This document shows positions 13,657 through 22,384 of a stretch of 64,000 nt of DNA, in pieces (the stretch's first letter is position 1; each line of letters starts with the position of its first letter). The stretch lies in NCBI RefSeq assembly GCF_017565745.1, contig NZ_JAGDYM010000004.1, positions 62,001-126,000 on the forward strand, in the 5' to 3' direction. The stretch is from Leucobacter weissii (GTDB taxonomy: Bacteria; Actinomycetota; Actinomycetes; Actinomycetales; Microbacteriaceae). The notes under the pieces were generated by a model. It did not search any database. It saw only the letters and a list, made by a program, of their open reading frames with translations, and was not told where the DNA came from. A program made the position numbers and the translations under genes.

Positions 13657-15144
13657 CTACCCGCCGAAGCCGGGAAGGAGCCCGCCGACGAACCCGGAGA
13701 GGCCGAGCGCGCCGTTCGCCGGCGGCGGATCGGAGGCGGCCGTTCCCGCGGAGGGTCCGGCGATCCCGAGCATCCGCGCCCACATCCGCGGGAAGTCGGG
13801 CAGGGTCTTCGCGGTGGTGCCGATGTCGTCGACGGAGACGCCCGGAACGCGCAGGCCGATCAGGGCACCGGTGGTCGCGATGCGGTGATCCTCATAGGCG
13901 CGCCAGGCTCCGCCGTGCAGTTTCGCCGGCCTGAGCGCGATGCCGTCCTCGAGTTCGACCGCGTCGCCGCCGAGCCCGCGGATCTCGTTCACCAGTGCGG
14001 CGATCCGATCGGTCTCGTGGTGCCGGATGTGTCCGATGCCGGTGATCTCGCTGGGCTCTCCGGGGAAGTCCTCGGATCCGTGGGCCGCCAGCGCGGCGAG
14101 CCCGACGAGGGTGGGGGCGAGCTCCCCGGCGTCGGGCAGGTGCAGGCGCGCGCCGCGCAGCTGCCCGCCCGCGGTCACGCGGACGAGACCGTCCTGCGAG
14201 GAGACGGCCGCTCCGAAGGCGGGCAGCAGCTCGCGCAGCCGGTCGCCGACCTGAGTGGTGGTCTCGGGCCAGCCCGGCACCGCGACGCTCCCGCCCGCGG
14301 CGAGCGCAGCGGCGAGGAACGGCGCCGCGTTCGACAGATCCGGTTCGATCGCGAGCTCCCGCGCCTCGATCGGCCCGGGCGCGACGCGCCATTCGCCGTC
14401 GCCCGTGGCGGTCGCGTCCACGCCGCGGGCGCGCAGCACCTCCAGCGTCATCTCGATGTGCGGCAGACTGGGGACGCGCTCGCCCGTGTGGACCACGTGG
14501 ACGCCCTCGTCGAAGCGCGGGGCGCTGAGCAGCAGCGCCGAGACGAACTGGCTCGAGAGCGACGCGTCGAGCTCGACCCGGCCGCCCCGCAGCGATCCCG
14601 TGCCGTGCACGGTGAAGGGGAGCGCGCCGCGGCCCTCGTCGGCGATGTCCGCGCCGAGGGCGCGCAGCGCGTCGAGCACCGGCCGCATCGGGCGCTTGCG
14701 GGCGTAGGGGTCGCCGTCGAAGGCGGTGGGTCCGAGCGCCAGAGCGGCAACCGGAGGCACGAAGCGCATGACGGTGCCGGCGAGGCCGCAGGCGACCGTG
14801 GTCGAGCCGAACAGCGGATCCGCCGGGGCGATGCGCAGATCCGCCCCGAAGTCGCCGGCCTCGCCGATCTCCTCGATGCCCGTGCCGAGGGCGCGGAGCG
14901 CGTCGATCATGAGCTGCGAATCGCGTGAGTGCAGCGGAGCCCTCAGCAGTCCGGGACCGTCGGCGAGCGCCGAGAGGATCAGCTCCCGCCCGGTCAGCGA
15001 CTTCGAGCCCGGCAGCCGCACGGTCGCGTCGAGCGGTGCCTGCGCGGTCGGCGCGGACCAGGCCTCGGGCGCGGCGCCGTCATCGTCGCTGCGGCCGGCA
15101 GGATCCTCGTCGTCCCGTCCGGCGTTCAGCTTGGCGATGAGCAT
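13657..15144 (-). CDS. aroA: 3-phosphoshikimate 1-carboxyvinyltransferase (EPSP synthase)
   Basis: A 495-aa EPSP synthase, sixth step of the shikimate pathway. [18 protein letters not shown] is the N-terminal substrate loop, [12 protein letters not shown] replaces the common GNAGT(A/T)MR, and [11 protein letters not shown] and a late [14 protein letters not shown] are present. GLAGT with an internal Val is a natural variation at the loop governing glyphosate sensitivity, so this could be a less sensitive form (inference). It is longer than the usual 430 aa, with about 40 extra residues at each end. The start at 15144 follows a weak GAGAGG site and the next in-frame Met is far upstream. It heads the aroA-rsgA operon. 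Confidence 0.95.
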   Translation of the reverse strand: MLIAKLNAGRDDEDPAGRSDDDGAAPEAWSAPTAQAPLDATVRLPGSKSLTGRELILSALADGPGLLRAPLHSRDSQLMIDALRALGTGIEEIGEAGDFGADLRIAPADPLFGSTTVACGLAGTVMRFVPPVAALALGPTAFDGDPYARKRPMRPVLDALRALGADIADEGRGALPFTVHGTGSLRGGRVELDASLSSQFVSALLLSAPRFDEGVHVVHTGERVPSLPHIEMTLEVLRARGVDATATGDGEWRVAPGPIEARELAIEPDLSNAAPFLAAALAAGGSVAVPGWPETTTQVGDRLRELLPAFGAAVSSQDGLVRVTAGGQLRGARLHLPDAGELAPTLVGLAALAAHGSEDFPGEPSEITGIGHIRHHETDRIAALVNEIRGLGGDAVELEDGIALRPAKLHGGAWRAYEDHRIATTGALIGLRVPGVSVDDIGTTAKTLPDFPRMWARMLGIAGPSAGTAASDPPPANGALGLSGFVGGLLPGFGG

Positions 15145-15179
15145 GGAAGAGACCTCTCGACGATGCGGTGCTCCGCGAT

Positions 15180-15205
15180 GGAATGTTCGGGGCGTGCTCT
15201 GAGTT
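15180..15205 (+). promoter_or_regulatory. SigR-type (thiol-stress) promoter of sigR-rsrA
   Basis: GGAAT (15180-15184), 18 bp, then GTT (15203-15205) matches the GGAAT-N18/19-GTT consensus of SigR/SigH-type ECF promoters. It implies autoregulation of sigR. A TACAGT at 15207-15212 could also act as a housekeeping -10. Confidence 0.65.
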
Positions 15206-15209
15206 GTAC

Positions 15210-15215
15210 AGTCTA
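15210..15215 (-). promoter_or_regulatory. Probable -10 of the aroA-rsgA promoter
   Basis: TAGACT on the minus strand would give a leader of about 60 nt before the aroA ATG at 15144. It overlaps the plus-strand TACAGT, so the divergent promoters share bases. Confidence 0.45.
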
Positions 15216-15244
15216 CCGGCTGCGATCGAGTGGGAGGAGGCACG

Positions 15245-16000
15245 ATGACGACGATGGCCACGGCCCTGCTCGACCGGCGACCCCGACTAGGCTTGAGCAT
15301 TGTGAGTCGTAGTAGGGATCGTGCCGCGCGCACGAACGCGTCCGATCGGGCCGACGCGGCGCAGACGTCGCAGGCGCAGACGTCCGCCGAGCTGGAGCGG
15401 CGCTTCACGCGCGATGCGCTGCCCTATCTCGATCAGCTCTACGGTGCGGCGATGAAGATGACCCGCAACCCGCAGGACGCGCAGGATCTCGTGCAGGAGA
15501 CCTTCACCAAGGCCTTCGCCTCGTTCGGCACCTTCACCGAGGGGACGAATCTGAAGGCCTGGCTCTATCGGATCCTCACGAACTCCTACATCAACACCTA
15601 TCGCAAGCGCCAGCGGGAGCCGCATCTGGGCGCGGTGGACGAGTTGGAGGACTGGCAGCTGGGCGGGGCCGAGTCCACGACCTCGATGTCGTCGCGGTCC
15701 GCCGAGGCCGAGGCCATCGACCGGACTCCGGCCGACGTCGTCACCCGCGCGCTGAACGAGCTGCCCGAGGATTTCAGGATGGTGGTCTACCTCGCCGACG
15801 TGGAGGGCTTCAGCTACCAGGAGATCGCCGACATCATCGGGCGCCCGATCGGGACCGTGATGAGTCGGCTGCACCGCGGACGTGCCCGGCTGCGGCAGTC
15901 GCTGGGGGAGTATGCGCGGGAGCAGGGCTTCGGCGTCGGCGCGGAGAGTGCGACGCGGGCGGGGCAGGGCGACCGGGCGGAGCAGAGGAGGGCGAGATGA
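15245..16000 (+). CDS. sigR: ECF sigma factor SigR/SigH (thiol-oxidative stress)
   Basis: A 251-aa ECF sigma factor. Region 2 spans about 57-120 ([26 protein letters not shown] is typical of SigR), and region 4 about 165-222 ([20 protein letters not shown] followed by [11 protein letters not shown]). It directs transcription of thiol-redox genes when RsrA is oxidised. The ATG at 15245 follows GGGAGGAGG. The first about 55 residues precede region 2, like the unstable longer SigR' isoform of Streptomyces. An in-frame GTG at codon 20 (15302) lies 8 nt after TAGGCT and could start a shorter leaderless isoform. The stop overlaps the rsrA start. Confidence 0.93.
   Translation: MTTMATALLDRRPRLGLSIVSRSRDRAARTNASDRADAAQTSQAQTSAELERRFTRDALPYLDQLYGAAMKMTRNPQDAQDLVQETFTKAFASFGTFTEGTNLKAWLYRILTNSYINTYRKRQREPHLGAVDELEDWQLGGAESTTSMSSRSAEAEAIDRTPADVVTRALNELPEDFRMVVYLADVEGFSYQEIADIIGRPIGTVMSRLHRGRARLRQSLGEYAREQGFGVGAESATRAGQGDRAEQRRAR
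15288..15293 (+). promoter_or_regulatory. Possible internal -10 for a shorter sigR isoform
   Basis: TAGGCT inside the sigR coding sequence ends 8 nt before an in-frame GTG (15302). It would produce a leaderless message for a 232-aa SigR. No clear -35 is seen. Confidence 0.35.
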
Positions 16001-16233
16001 GCGGCTGCGATTGCGAGCACGCGAGGGCGAACCTCGAGGAGCTGATCCGGGGCGAACTGCGCGAGGTGGATTGCGGGCCGATCCGCGAGCATCTCGCGGA
16101 CTGCCCCGAGTGCCGGGACGAGCAGCAGGTGTTCGAGAAGCTCACGGTCGCCGTGCGACGCGCCTGCGACGGCCCCGCGCCGCCCTCGCTGCGCGATGCG
16201 GTGCTCGACAGCATGCGCGCACTGCACGACTGA
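15997..16233 (+). CDS. rsrA: Zinc-containing anti-sigma factor RsrA
   Basis: A 78-aa ZAS-family anti-sigma factor. The defining HX3CX2C motif is His32, Cys36 and Cys39 (HLADCPEC); Cys4, Cys6 and Cys26 offer further ligands or disulfide partners. Under reducing conditions it holds zinc and sequesters SigR; oxidation forms a disulfide, expels zinc and frees the sigma factor. The ATG overlaps the sigR stop in ATGA, coupling translation of the two partners at matched levels. It is at the short end for the family. Confidence 0.93.
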   Translation: MSGCDCEHARANLEELIRGELREVDCGPIREHLADCPECRDEQQVFEKLTVAVRRACDGPAPPSLRDAVLDSMRALHD

Positions 16234-16291
16234 TCCCACTACCCGGGATGCCGGGCGCCGACGCGCCACCCGCGGCCGGTCCGGATGCCGC

Positions 16292-17557
16292 TTAGCGCAC
16301 GTCGACGGACCCCGGCCTCCCGCTCAGCAGGCCGAAGCAGAGCTGCACGATCTGGAGCGCCGTCAGCCCGAGCAGCACGGTGAGCCATGTGCCCGAGAGG
16401 CTGGCGAGCGCGCCGGCCGACACGGGGCCCAGCGCAGCGAGAGTGTAGCCGCAGGTCAAGGCGAAGGAGGAGAGCCGCGCGGTCTGCGCGGGGTTCGCCG
16501 ACCTGATGCTGAAGAGCGAAGTGACGACGACGAAGGTGCCTCCGATGCCGAAGCCCAGCAGGATCACCCAGAGCAGTCCGAGGCCGGGGAACAGGATCTG
16601 GCCCACGAGCCCGACCGGCCCAGGCAGGCCGAACGCCCAGACCGCTGGCCGGGCGTCGTCGCCGCCGCGCTGCAGCACCCAACCGGCGCCGAGGGATGAG
16701 ACGATCGAGACCACCTGGAGCACTCCCTGGTGCAGACCCGCCTCGGAGGCGCCGACCCCCGAGAGCCGCTCGATCGTCGGCCACCAGGTGAGCACGGTGT
16801 AGTAGAGCAGGGCCTGGAGCCCGTTGAAGATCGTGAGGTGCCAGACGAGCGGGGACCGCCACAGGCCGCGCGCATCTCCCGGGGTGCGCGATGCCTCGGC
16901 CCGGATCGGGCCGGCGTGCCGCAGGACGGGTAGGAAGACACCGATCGCGATCAGGGCCAGCCCGGTCCAGATACCGAACGAGAGCCTCCAGCCATCGCCC
17001 GTGGCGCCCGCGATCGGCACCGCGATCGCGGAGGCGACGGCGGCGGTGCCCGACTGCACAGCGGAGTAGACGCCCGTGATGCGCCCGGGGCTCCGGGGGA
17101 ACTCCCGCTTCACGAGACTCGGCAGCAGCACGTTGACGATCGCGAGCGCGGAGCCGATGAGGGCGGTGCCCAGCCAGAGCGAGAGGCTCGAGGGGAGTGA
17201 TCTGCCGAGTATGCCGACGGCCAGGGCGACAAGCGCAGCCAGAAGCGCGCGCTCCAGCCCGAGCCGCCGTCCGAGCCAGGGCGCCGTCGGCGAGAGGACG
17301 GCGAAGCAGAAGACCGGCAGCGCGATGAGGATCGAGGCCGCAGCCGGGCTCAGGTCGAGCGAGTCCCGCACCGGCGCGATGAGCGGTCCCACCACCGTGA
17401 TGGGGGCCCGCAGATTCGCCGCGATGATGAGGATCCCCACGAGCATGAATCCCGGTCTCAGGCCGGAGCGGGCCAGAGACCGGGATCCGCTCGCCGCCCC
17501 CGGTCCGGTTTGCGGGGCGGGGGCGGCGGGGTGCGCGGTGCCACCCCGCCGGCTCAT
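16292..17557 (-). CDS. CynX/NimT-like MFS transporter
   Basis: A 421-aa MFS protein with about 12 transmembrane segments. The first helix carries AANLRAPITVVGPL, a signature of the CynX/NimT group (cyanate, 2-nitroimidazole and related anions). About 35 hydrophilic residues precede helix 1. The start ATG overlaps the stop of the upstream PxpA gene (ATGA), placing it last in the run ABC transporter-amidase-PxpA-MFS. It may export or import a small amide- or carboxylate-type compound processed by that run. The substrate is unknown. Confidence 0.85.
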   Translation of the reverse strand: MSRRGGTAHPAAPAPQTGPGAASGSRSLARSGLRPGFMLVGILIIAANLRAPITVVGPLIAPVRDSLDLSPAAASILIALPVFCFAVLSPTAPWLGRRLGLERALLAALVALAVGILGRSLPSSLSLWLGTALIGSALAIVNVLLPSLVKREFPRSPGRITGVYSAVQSGTAAVASAIAVPIAGATGDGWRLSFGIWTGLALIAIGVFLPVLRHAGPIRAEASRTPGDARGLWRSPLVWHLTIFNGLQALLYYTVLTWWPTIERLSGVGASEAGLHQGVLQVVSIVSSLGAGWVLQRGGDDARPAVWAFGLPGPVGLVGQILFPGLGLLWVILLGFGIGGTFVVVTSLFSIRSANPAQTARLSSFALTCGYTLAALGPVSAGALASLSGTWLTVLLGLTALQIVQLCFGLLSGRPGSVDVR

Positions 17558-18282
17558 ACCGCCTCTTCCTCGATCACGGCACGGATCCTCAGTGCCACCT
17601 CGACGGCGTTCGGAAGATCCGAGTGCACGCAGAACGACTCGGCGCGCACGGCCAGCTCCGTGCCCGAGACGCTCGAGGTGCGCCCGTCGAGGAGCGCGCG
17701 GCGGGCGCGCGTCTCGACCTCCTCCAGGTCCCGGGTTCTGCCGACCCGGTTGACGATCACCATGCCGTCATCGTCGTAGTCGAGGTCGACGTAGAACTCC
17801 GGGACGAACTCGACGCCGAGTCGCAGGGCCGAGCGCTCGTGCGCCGTGCCTGCGAGACCGAGGATCGGTACTTCGAACTGCAGCGCCACCTCGCACACGG
17901 CGTCCATCATCTCGTCATCGCGCGCCAGCATGCCGAAGAGGGCGCCGTGCGGCTTGATGTGATTGAGCTCGGCACCGGCGCGCTGCACGAACGCCTGCAC
18001 CGCGCCAGCCTGGTACCGCACCAGGTCGCGCGCCTCCTGCGCGGTGATCGCCATCGCGCGTCGGCCGAAGCCCGCCACGTCGGGGAGCCCCGGGTGCGCG
18101 CCGACGGCGACGCCGCGACTGACGGCGGCATCGACGGTCTCGGCGATCGCCGAGGGATCGCCGGCATGCATCCCTCCCGCCACATTCACCAGGTCGACCA
18201 GGTCGAGCAGCTCCTGGTCGTGCCCGAACGAGTGGATGCCGATGGACTCGCCCATGTCGGCGTTGATGGTGGGTCGCGTCAT
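17554..18282 (-). CDS. pxpA: LamB/YcsF family protein, 5-oxoprolinase subunit A homologue
   Basis: A 242-aa protein of the PxpA family. The N-terminus NADMGESIG, then AGGMHAGDP, GAHPGLPD and HIKPHGALF carry the conserved Asp and His residues expected at the active site. In PxpABC, subunit A works with the PxpB/PxpC amidolyase-like pair to open 5-oxoproline using ATP. No pxpB or pxpC is in this window, so substrate or partners may differ. The start at 18282 gives the canonical N-terminus. It lies 20 bp after the amidase stop and overlaps the MFS start, so translation is coupled. Confidence 0.9.
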   Translation of the reverse strand: MTRPTINADMGESIGIHSFGHDQELLDLVDLVNVAGGMHAGDPSAIAETVDAAVSRGVAVGAHPGLPDVAGFGRRAMAITAQEARDLVRYQAGAVQAFVQRAGAELNHIKPHGALFGMLARDDEMMDAVCEVALQFEVPILGLAGTAHERSALRLGVEFVPEFYVDLDYDDDGMVIVNRVGRTRDLEEVETRARRALLDGRTSSVSGTELAVRAESFCVHSDLPNAVEVALRIRAVIEEEAV

Positions 18283-18302
18283 GGCGGGCACGGGTCGGCC
18301 AC

Positions 18303-19787
18303 TCACAGGGCGGGAGCGCGGCGTGCGCCGGTCGCCTTCTCGACCGCTGCGGCGACATTGAGGAGCCGGTGCTCGTCGTACGGCGCGCTGATGATCTCGA
18401 GGCCCACCGGCAGGTCGTTGTCGGTGAACCCGACGGGCACGGTGATGGCGGGGAAGTGCAGCTGCGAGGCGATGACGGTGTTCGTCGGGTAGGTGAGGCA
18501 GGTCCACTTGTCGGAGAACACCTCGTCGTGGGTCGGCGCCGGCAGCTTAACGTCGGGGAAGACGATCGCGTCGAGGCCGAGCTCGGCGAGCAGCCCGACG
18601 ACCTCGCGCTGAAAGTCCTGCTGCGCGAGGATGCGGTTCAGGTATTCGGGGTCGTCTGCGGGGTCCGTCGAGGTCGCCGCGATGCCCTCGAGCAGGTCGA
18701 GCTTCTCGTGGTAGCGTCCGCTCTCGATGACTTCGCTGATGCCCTTCACGCCGCTGCCGGGGCGGGTGGCGAAGAAGGCGTTCATGTCGGCGTGCGACCT
18801 CGTGTTGTAGACGGATGTGAAGCCGACGAGGTGCATCAGATCCTCGATCTCGACGTCGACGACCTCGCCGCCCGCAGCCACCAGCTGCTCGAGCGCGCGC
18901 TCGAGCACTGCGTTCACGCGCGCGCCGTCGGGGTCCGAAGGATCCCCGAAGGCCCCGCGCAGCACGCCCAACCGCTTGCCCGACATCGTGGATTCGGCGA
19001 GCCCCTCGGCGTAGGAACCCGTGTGGTGCGAGATGCGGTTCACGGAGGTGAAGGGATCGGCTGGGTCCCATCCGGCGACGACGTCGAGCAGGCGCGCGGC
19101 GTCCTCGACGGTGCGCGTCATCGGGCCGGGGGTGTCCTGGGGCACCACGAGCGACGACATGCCGTCGCGGCTGATGATGCCGGGGGTGACGCGGAGCCCG
19201 ACGAGGTTGCAGAACGACGCCGGCAGACGGATCGAGCCGCCGGTGTCGCCGCCGATGCCGACGAGCGCCAGGTTCGCGGCGATCGCGGCCGCCGAGCCCG
19301 AGGAGGAGCCGCCCGGATCGCGACTGAGGTCGTAGGGGTTCTTGGTCACACCCGAGCGGGAGGAGGTGCTGAACCAGGAGGTCGCGAAGTCGGGCATCGT
19401 GGTGGTGCCGAGGATCACGGCGCCGGAGTCGCGCAGGCGGCGCACGACCGTCGAATCCCGCTCGGGCATCGACTCGGCGGCGATCTCGCTGCCGTAGCTC
19501 GTGGGCATGCCGCCTACCTCGACCTGGTCCTTCACGAGCACGGGAACGCCGTGCAGCGGACCGCTCAACCGACCGCTCCCGGCGAAGGCCCGGTCGAGGG
19601 CGTCGGCGTCGTCGAGCGCGCGGGGCGAGAGGGCGACGATCGAGTTGAGGCTCGGTCCCGAGCGGTCGACTGCGTCGATGCGGTCGAGGTAGGCCTGCAC
19701 GACCTCGCGCACCGTGAGCGCACCGGATGCGTACCTGCTGAGGATCTCGTCGATCGTGATCTCTTCGAATGCGAATGTCTCGGACAT
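18303..19787 (-). CDS. Amidase-signature family hydrolase
   Basis: A 494-aa amidase. The Ser-cisSer-Lys triad is visible: Lys in VPVLVKDQV (about 86), then the Gly/Ser-rich DPGGSSSGSAAAIAA and GGDTGGSIRLPA with the nucleophilic Ser. It hydrolyses an amide to acid plus ammonia or amine; cytoplasmic, as no signal is present. GGAGTAACCCC precedes the ATG. It lies 54 bp downstream of the ABC permease and just upstream of pxpA, which suggests stepwise opening of a linear or cyclic amide taken up by the transporter. Specificity is unknown. Confidence 0.93.
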   Translation of the reverse strand: MSETFAFEEITIDEILSRYASGALTVREVVQAYLDRIDAVDRSGPSLNSIVALSPRALDDADALDRAFAGSGRLSGPLHGVPVLVKDQVEVGGMPTSYGSEIAAESMPERDSTVVRRLRDSGAVILGTTTMPDFATSWFSTSSRSGVTKNPYDLSRDPGGSSSGSAAAIAANLALVGIGGDTGGSIRLPASFCNLVGLRVTPGIISRDGMSSLVVPQDTPGPMTRTVEDAARLLDVVAGWDPADPFTSVNRISHHTGSYAEGLAESTMSGKRLGVLRGAFGDPSDPDGARVNAVLERALEQLVAAGGEVVDVEIEDLMHLVGFTSVYNTRSHADMNAFFATRPGSGVKGISEVIESGRYHEKLDLLEGIAATSTDPADDPEYLNRILAQQDFQREVVGLLAELGLDAIVFPDVKLPAPTHDEVFSDKWTCLTYPTNTVIASQLHFPAITVPVGFTDNDLPVGLEIISAPYDEHRLLNVAAAVEKATGARRAPAL

Positions 19788-19841
19788 GGGGTTACTCCAT
19801 CGGGTTGTTCTGAAAAGGGGTCGTCACGGGTGCGGAACGGG

Positions 19842-20840
19842 TCAGTCGGCGCCGGGGCGCCGGATCCTCGAGAATCTGCTCCAGTCGAAGGATGCGAGCG
19901 CCGCGATGATGATCACCCCCTTGATGATGTTCTGATAGTAGGGATCGATGTCGAGCAGGTTGAAGCCGTTCTGGAGGGTCGCGAGGATGCCCACGCCGAC
20001 TGCGGTCCGCCAGATCGAGCCCTTGCCGCCGGTGAGGGCGGTCCCGCCGACGATCACCACGGTGAGCACGTCGAAGACGAGCGAGCCGCTCAGCCCCGCC
20101 TGCGCCGAGCTCAGCTTCGAGGCGGTGATCGAGCCCGCGATGCCTGCGGTGACGCCGGCGATCGTGTACGTGCTCGCGATGACCCAGTCCGTGCGGATGC
20201 CGGAGAGCCTCGCGGCCTCGCGGTTGCCGCCCGCCGCATAGACGTTGTGCCCGTAGCGGGTGTAGGCAAGGATCAGGCCGGCCAGCACGAACAGCGCGAC
20301 CATGAGCAGAGCGCTGAACGGCACGCCGAGCAGCTCACCCCGGCCGAGGACCGTGAACGGGTCGAAGCTCACCTGGATCGGCTTGTTCCCCGTCAGCAGC
20401 AGGGTGATGCCCGCGATGATGAGCGACGAGCCCAGGGTGGCGATGAACGGGTTCACGCGCAGCTCGGTCACGATCAGCCCGTTGACGGTGCCGACGAGCG
20501 CGGTGATGAGGATCGCCCCGGCGAAGGCGAGCAGCGGAGGCGCGGTCTGCCCGAAGGCGGCCGCGAGCACGGCGCCGAGGGCGTAGGTCGACGCCATCGA
20601 GAGGTCGAAGCCGCCAGTGAGCATGACGTAGGTCATGCCGATGCCCATGATCGCGACGGGCGCCCATTGCGACATGACGTTCATGAGGTTGCCGAGGGCG
20701 AGGAACGAGGGCTGGAGCAGGCTGATGACGATGATCAGGCAGACGAGCGCCAGCACGACGCCGTACTCGCCGAGCAGGTGTCGCGTGCGCGAGGCGGCCG
20801 TCGGGGTGGGTCCCGGGATGGTGTCGGTCGGGATGGTCAC
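19842..20840 (-). CDS. Ribose-type (CUT2) ABC transporter permease
   Basis: A 332-aa membrane protein with 8-10 transmembrane helices of the RbsC/BPD_transp_2 family. It has the typical MGIGMTYVMLTGGFDLS, YAAGGNREAARLSGI (coupling segment) and VIVGGTALTGGKGS motifs. It forms the channel with the upstream ATPase and binding lipoprotein. The GTG start overlaps the ATPase stop (GTGA). CUT2 systems usually carry monosaccharides or autoinducer-like compounds, but the amidase and PxpA downstream argue for an unusual cargo. Confidence 0.93.
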   Translation of the reverse strand: MTIPTDTIPGPTPTAASRTRHLLGEYGVVLALVCLIIVISLLQPSFLALGNLMNVMSQWAPVAIMGIGMTYVMLTGGFDLSMASTYALGAVLAAAFGQTAPPLLAFAGAILITALVGTVNGLIVTELRVNPFIATLGSSLIIAGITLLLTGNKPIQVSFDPFTVLGRGELLGVPFSALLMVALFVLAGLILAYTRYGHNVYAAGGNREAARLSGIRTDWVIASTYTIAGVTAGIAGSITASKLSSAQAGLSGSLVFDVLTVVIVGGTALTGGKGSIWRTAVGVGILATLQNGFNLLDIDPYYQNIIKGVIIIAALASFDWSRFSRIRRPGAD

Positions 20841-22384
20841 GGGCGGATCTCCTCCGTCTGGTTCTTGGGGTCTGTGCGGGTGGGCGCGGCGGCGAAGGAT
20901 GCGGAGAGAACCTCTTGCATCGAGGTCCCGGCCGGGAACTCGGCGACCATGCGCCCGCCGTTCACGACGACGATGCGGTCGCTGTGATCGAGCACCTCCT
21001 GGAGCTCGCTGGACGACCAGAGCACCGAGGCGCCGGTGTCGGCGAAGGCGCGCATGGCGGCGAACACCTCCGACTTCGCGCCGATGTCCATGCCGCGCGT
21101 CGGCTCGTCGAGCAGCATGAGTCGAAGCGGGCGGGAGAGCAGACGCGCGAGCAGCAGCTTCTGCTGGTTGCCGCCCGAGAGGGTGCCGGCCGGCGCCTTG
21201 AGCCGCGCCGTCTTGAAGGCGACGCGCTCCGTGAAAGGGGCGGCCCAGAGCCGGATCGACTGCGGGGTGATCGCGCCCCGCCTGCGCACCGTGCCGAACG
21301 CGCCCACTGCGACGTTCCAGGCGGACTCGCGGTGGAGGACGAGCCCCTGGCGCTTCCGATCCTCGGGTGCGAGCGCGATCCCCGTCCGCCAGGCCCGCGC
21401 GGTGCTCTTCGGCCAGGCGACCACGGCCCCGTCGATCTCGAGCCGGCCCGACCGGACGGGGTCCGCGCCGGCGATGCTCCGCAGCATGCGGGTGCGGCCG
21501 GACCCGACGAGCCCGGCGATCCCGACGACCTCGCCGGCGCCGATCGCGAGATGGGGCACGTCCACGCCCGGCGCCCGGAGATCCTCGATCTCCACCGCGG
21601 TGCGCGTCTCCGTCCGCGCGGTGTGATCCCGCCGCGGGATGTCGGGCACGTGCCCGAGCATGGCGGTGACAAGCGTGTCCTTCCGCCAGTTCTCGGTCCG
21701 ATCGTGAGCCACCGTGCGGCCCTCGCGCATCACGAGCACCTCGTCGCTGACGTCGAGCACGGCGTCGAGGTCGTGCGAGACGTAGAGGATCGCGCAGCCG
21801 TCGGCCTTGAGCTCTCTGATGATGCCGTGCAGCCGCTCGATCTCGCCTGGCCCGAGGGAGGCCGTCGGTTCGTCCATGATGACGAGGCGACGGCCGTGAG
21901 CGATGGCCCGCATGATCTCGAGCAGCTGCTGGCTCGCCGTCGACAGCCGGCCCGCCCGGGTGTCCGGGCGGATCCCCCCGCCCACACGGCGTGAGACCTC
22001 GTCGTAGCGGAGACGCATCTCGCGACGGCGGATGACGCCGAATCGGGAGGGCGCGTGGCCGAGGAAGACGTTCTCCTCAGCTGACATCTCGGGGGCGAGG
22101 GTCAGTTCCTGGTAGATCATCGCCACCCCCGCCTCTTCGGCGGCGCGCGGGCTGCCGCCGAAGAGAGGGGAGCCGAGCACCTCGATCGTCCCGGCCGTCG
22201 GGCGGATGGCTCCGGCGACGGATTTCATGAGCGTTGACTTGCCGGCCCCGTTCTCGCCCACGACGGCGAGGACCGTGCCCGCCGCGAGAGAGAGCGAGAC
22301 GTCGGCGAGGGCACGTACTCCGGGGTAGTCCTTGGCGAGTCCGGAGACGACGAGCGCCGACTCCTGGGCGGGAGGCGTCTGCAT
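20837..22384 (-). CDS. Ribose-type ABC transporter ATPase (double ABC domain)
   Basis: A 515-aa RbsA-like protein with two nucleotide-binding domains. The first has Walker A GENGAGKST and the signature STASQQLLEIMRA. The second has the degenerate Walker A GLVGSGRT typical of this family and the signature LSGGNQQKLLLARLL. It energises the adjacent permease. Its ATG overlaps the stop of the binding-protein gene by one base (TGATG) and its stop overlaps the permease start, so the three ABC genes are tightly coupled. Confidence 0.95.
   Translation of the reverse strand: MQTPPAQESALVVSGLAKDYPGVRALADVSLSLAAGTVLAVVGENGAGKSTLMKSVAGAIRPTAGTIEVLGSPLFGGSPRAAEEAGVAMIYQELTLAPEMSAEENVFLGHAPSRFGVIRRREMRLRYDEVSRRVGGGIRPDTRAGRLSTASQQLLEIMRAIAHGRRLVIMDEPTASLGPGEIERLHGIIRELKADGCAILYVSHDLDAVLDVSDEVLVMREGRTVAHDRTENWRKDTLVTAMLGHVPDIPRRDHTARTETRTAVEIEDLRAPGVDVPHLAIGAGEVVGIAGLVGSGRTRMLRSIAGADPVRSGRLEIDGAVVAWPKSTARAWRTGIALAPEDRKRQGLVLHRESAWNVAVGAFGTVRRRGAITPQSIRLWAAPFTERVAFKTARLKAPAGTLSGGNQQKLLLARLLSRPLRLMLLDEPTRGMDIGAKSEVFAAMRAFADTGASVLWSSSELQEVLDHSDRIVVVNGGRMVAEFPAGTSMQEVLSASFAAAPTRTDPKNQTEEIRP

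Noticed and set aside
18369..20987. Long plus-strand frame opposite the amidase and permease genes
   Set aside because: Composition is Asp/Glu/Arg/His-rich without domains; the minus strand encodes clear families.
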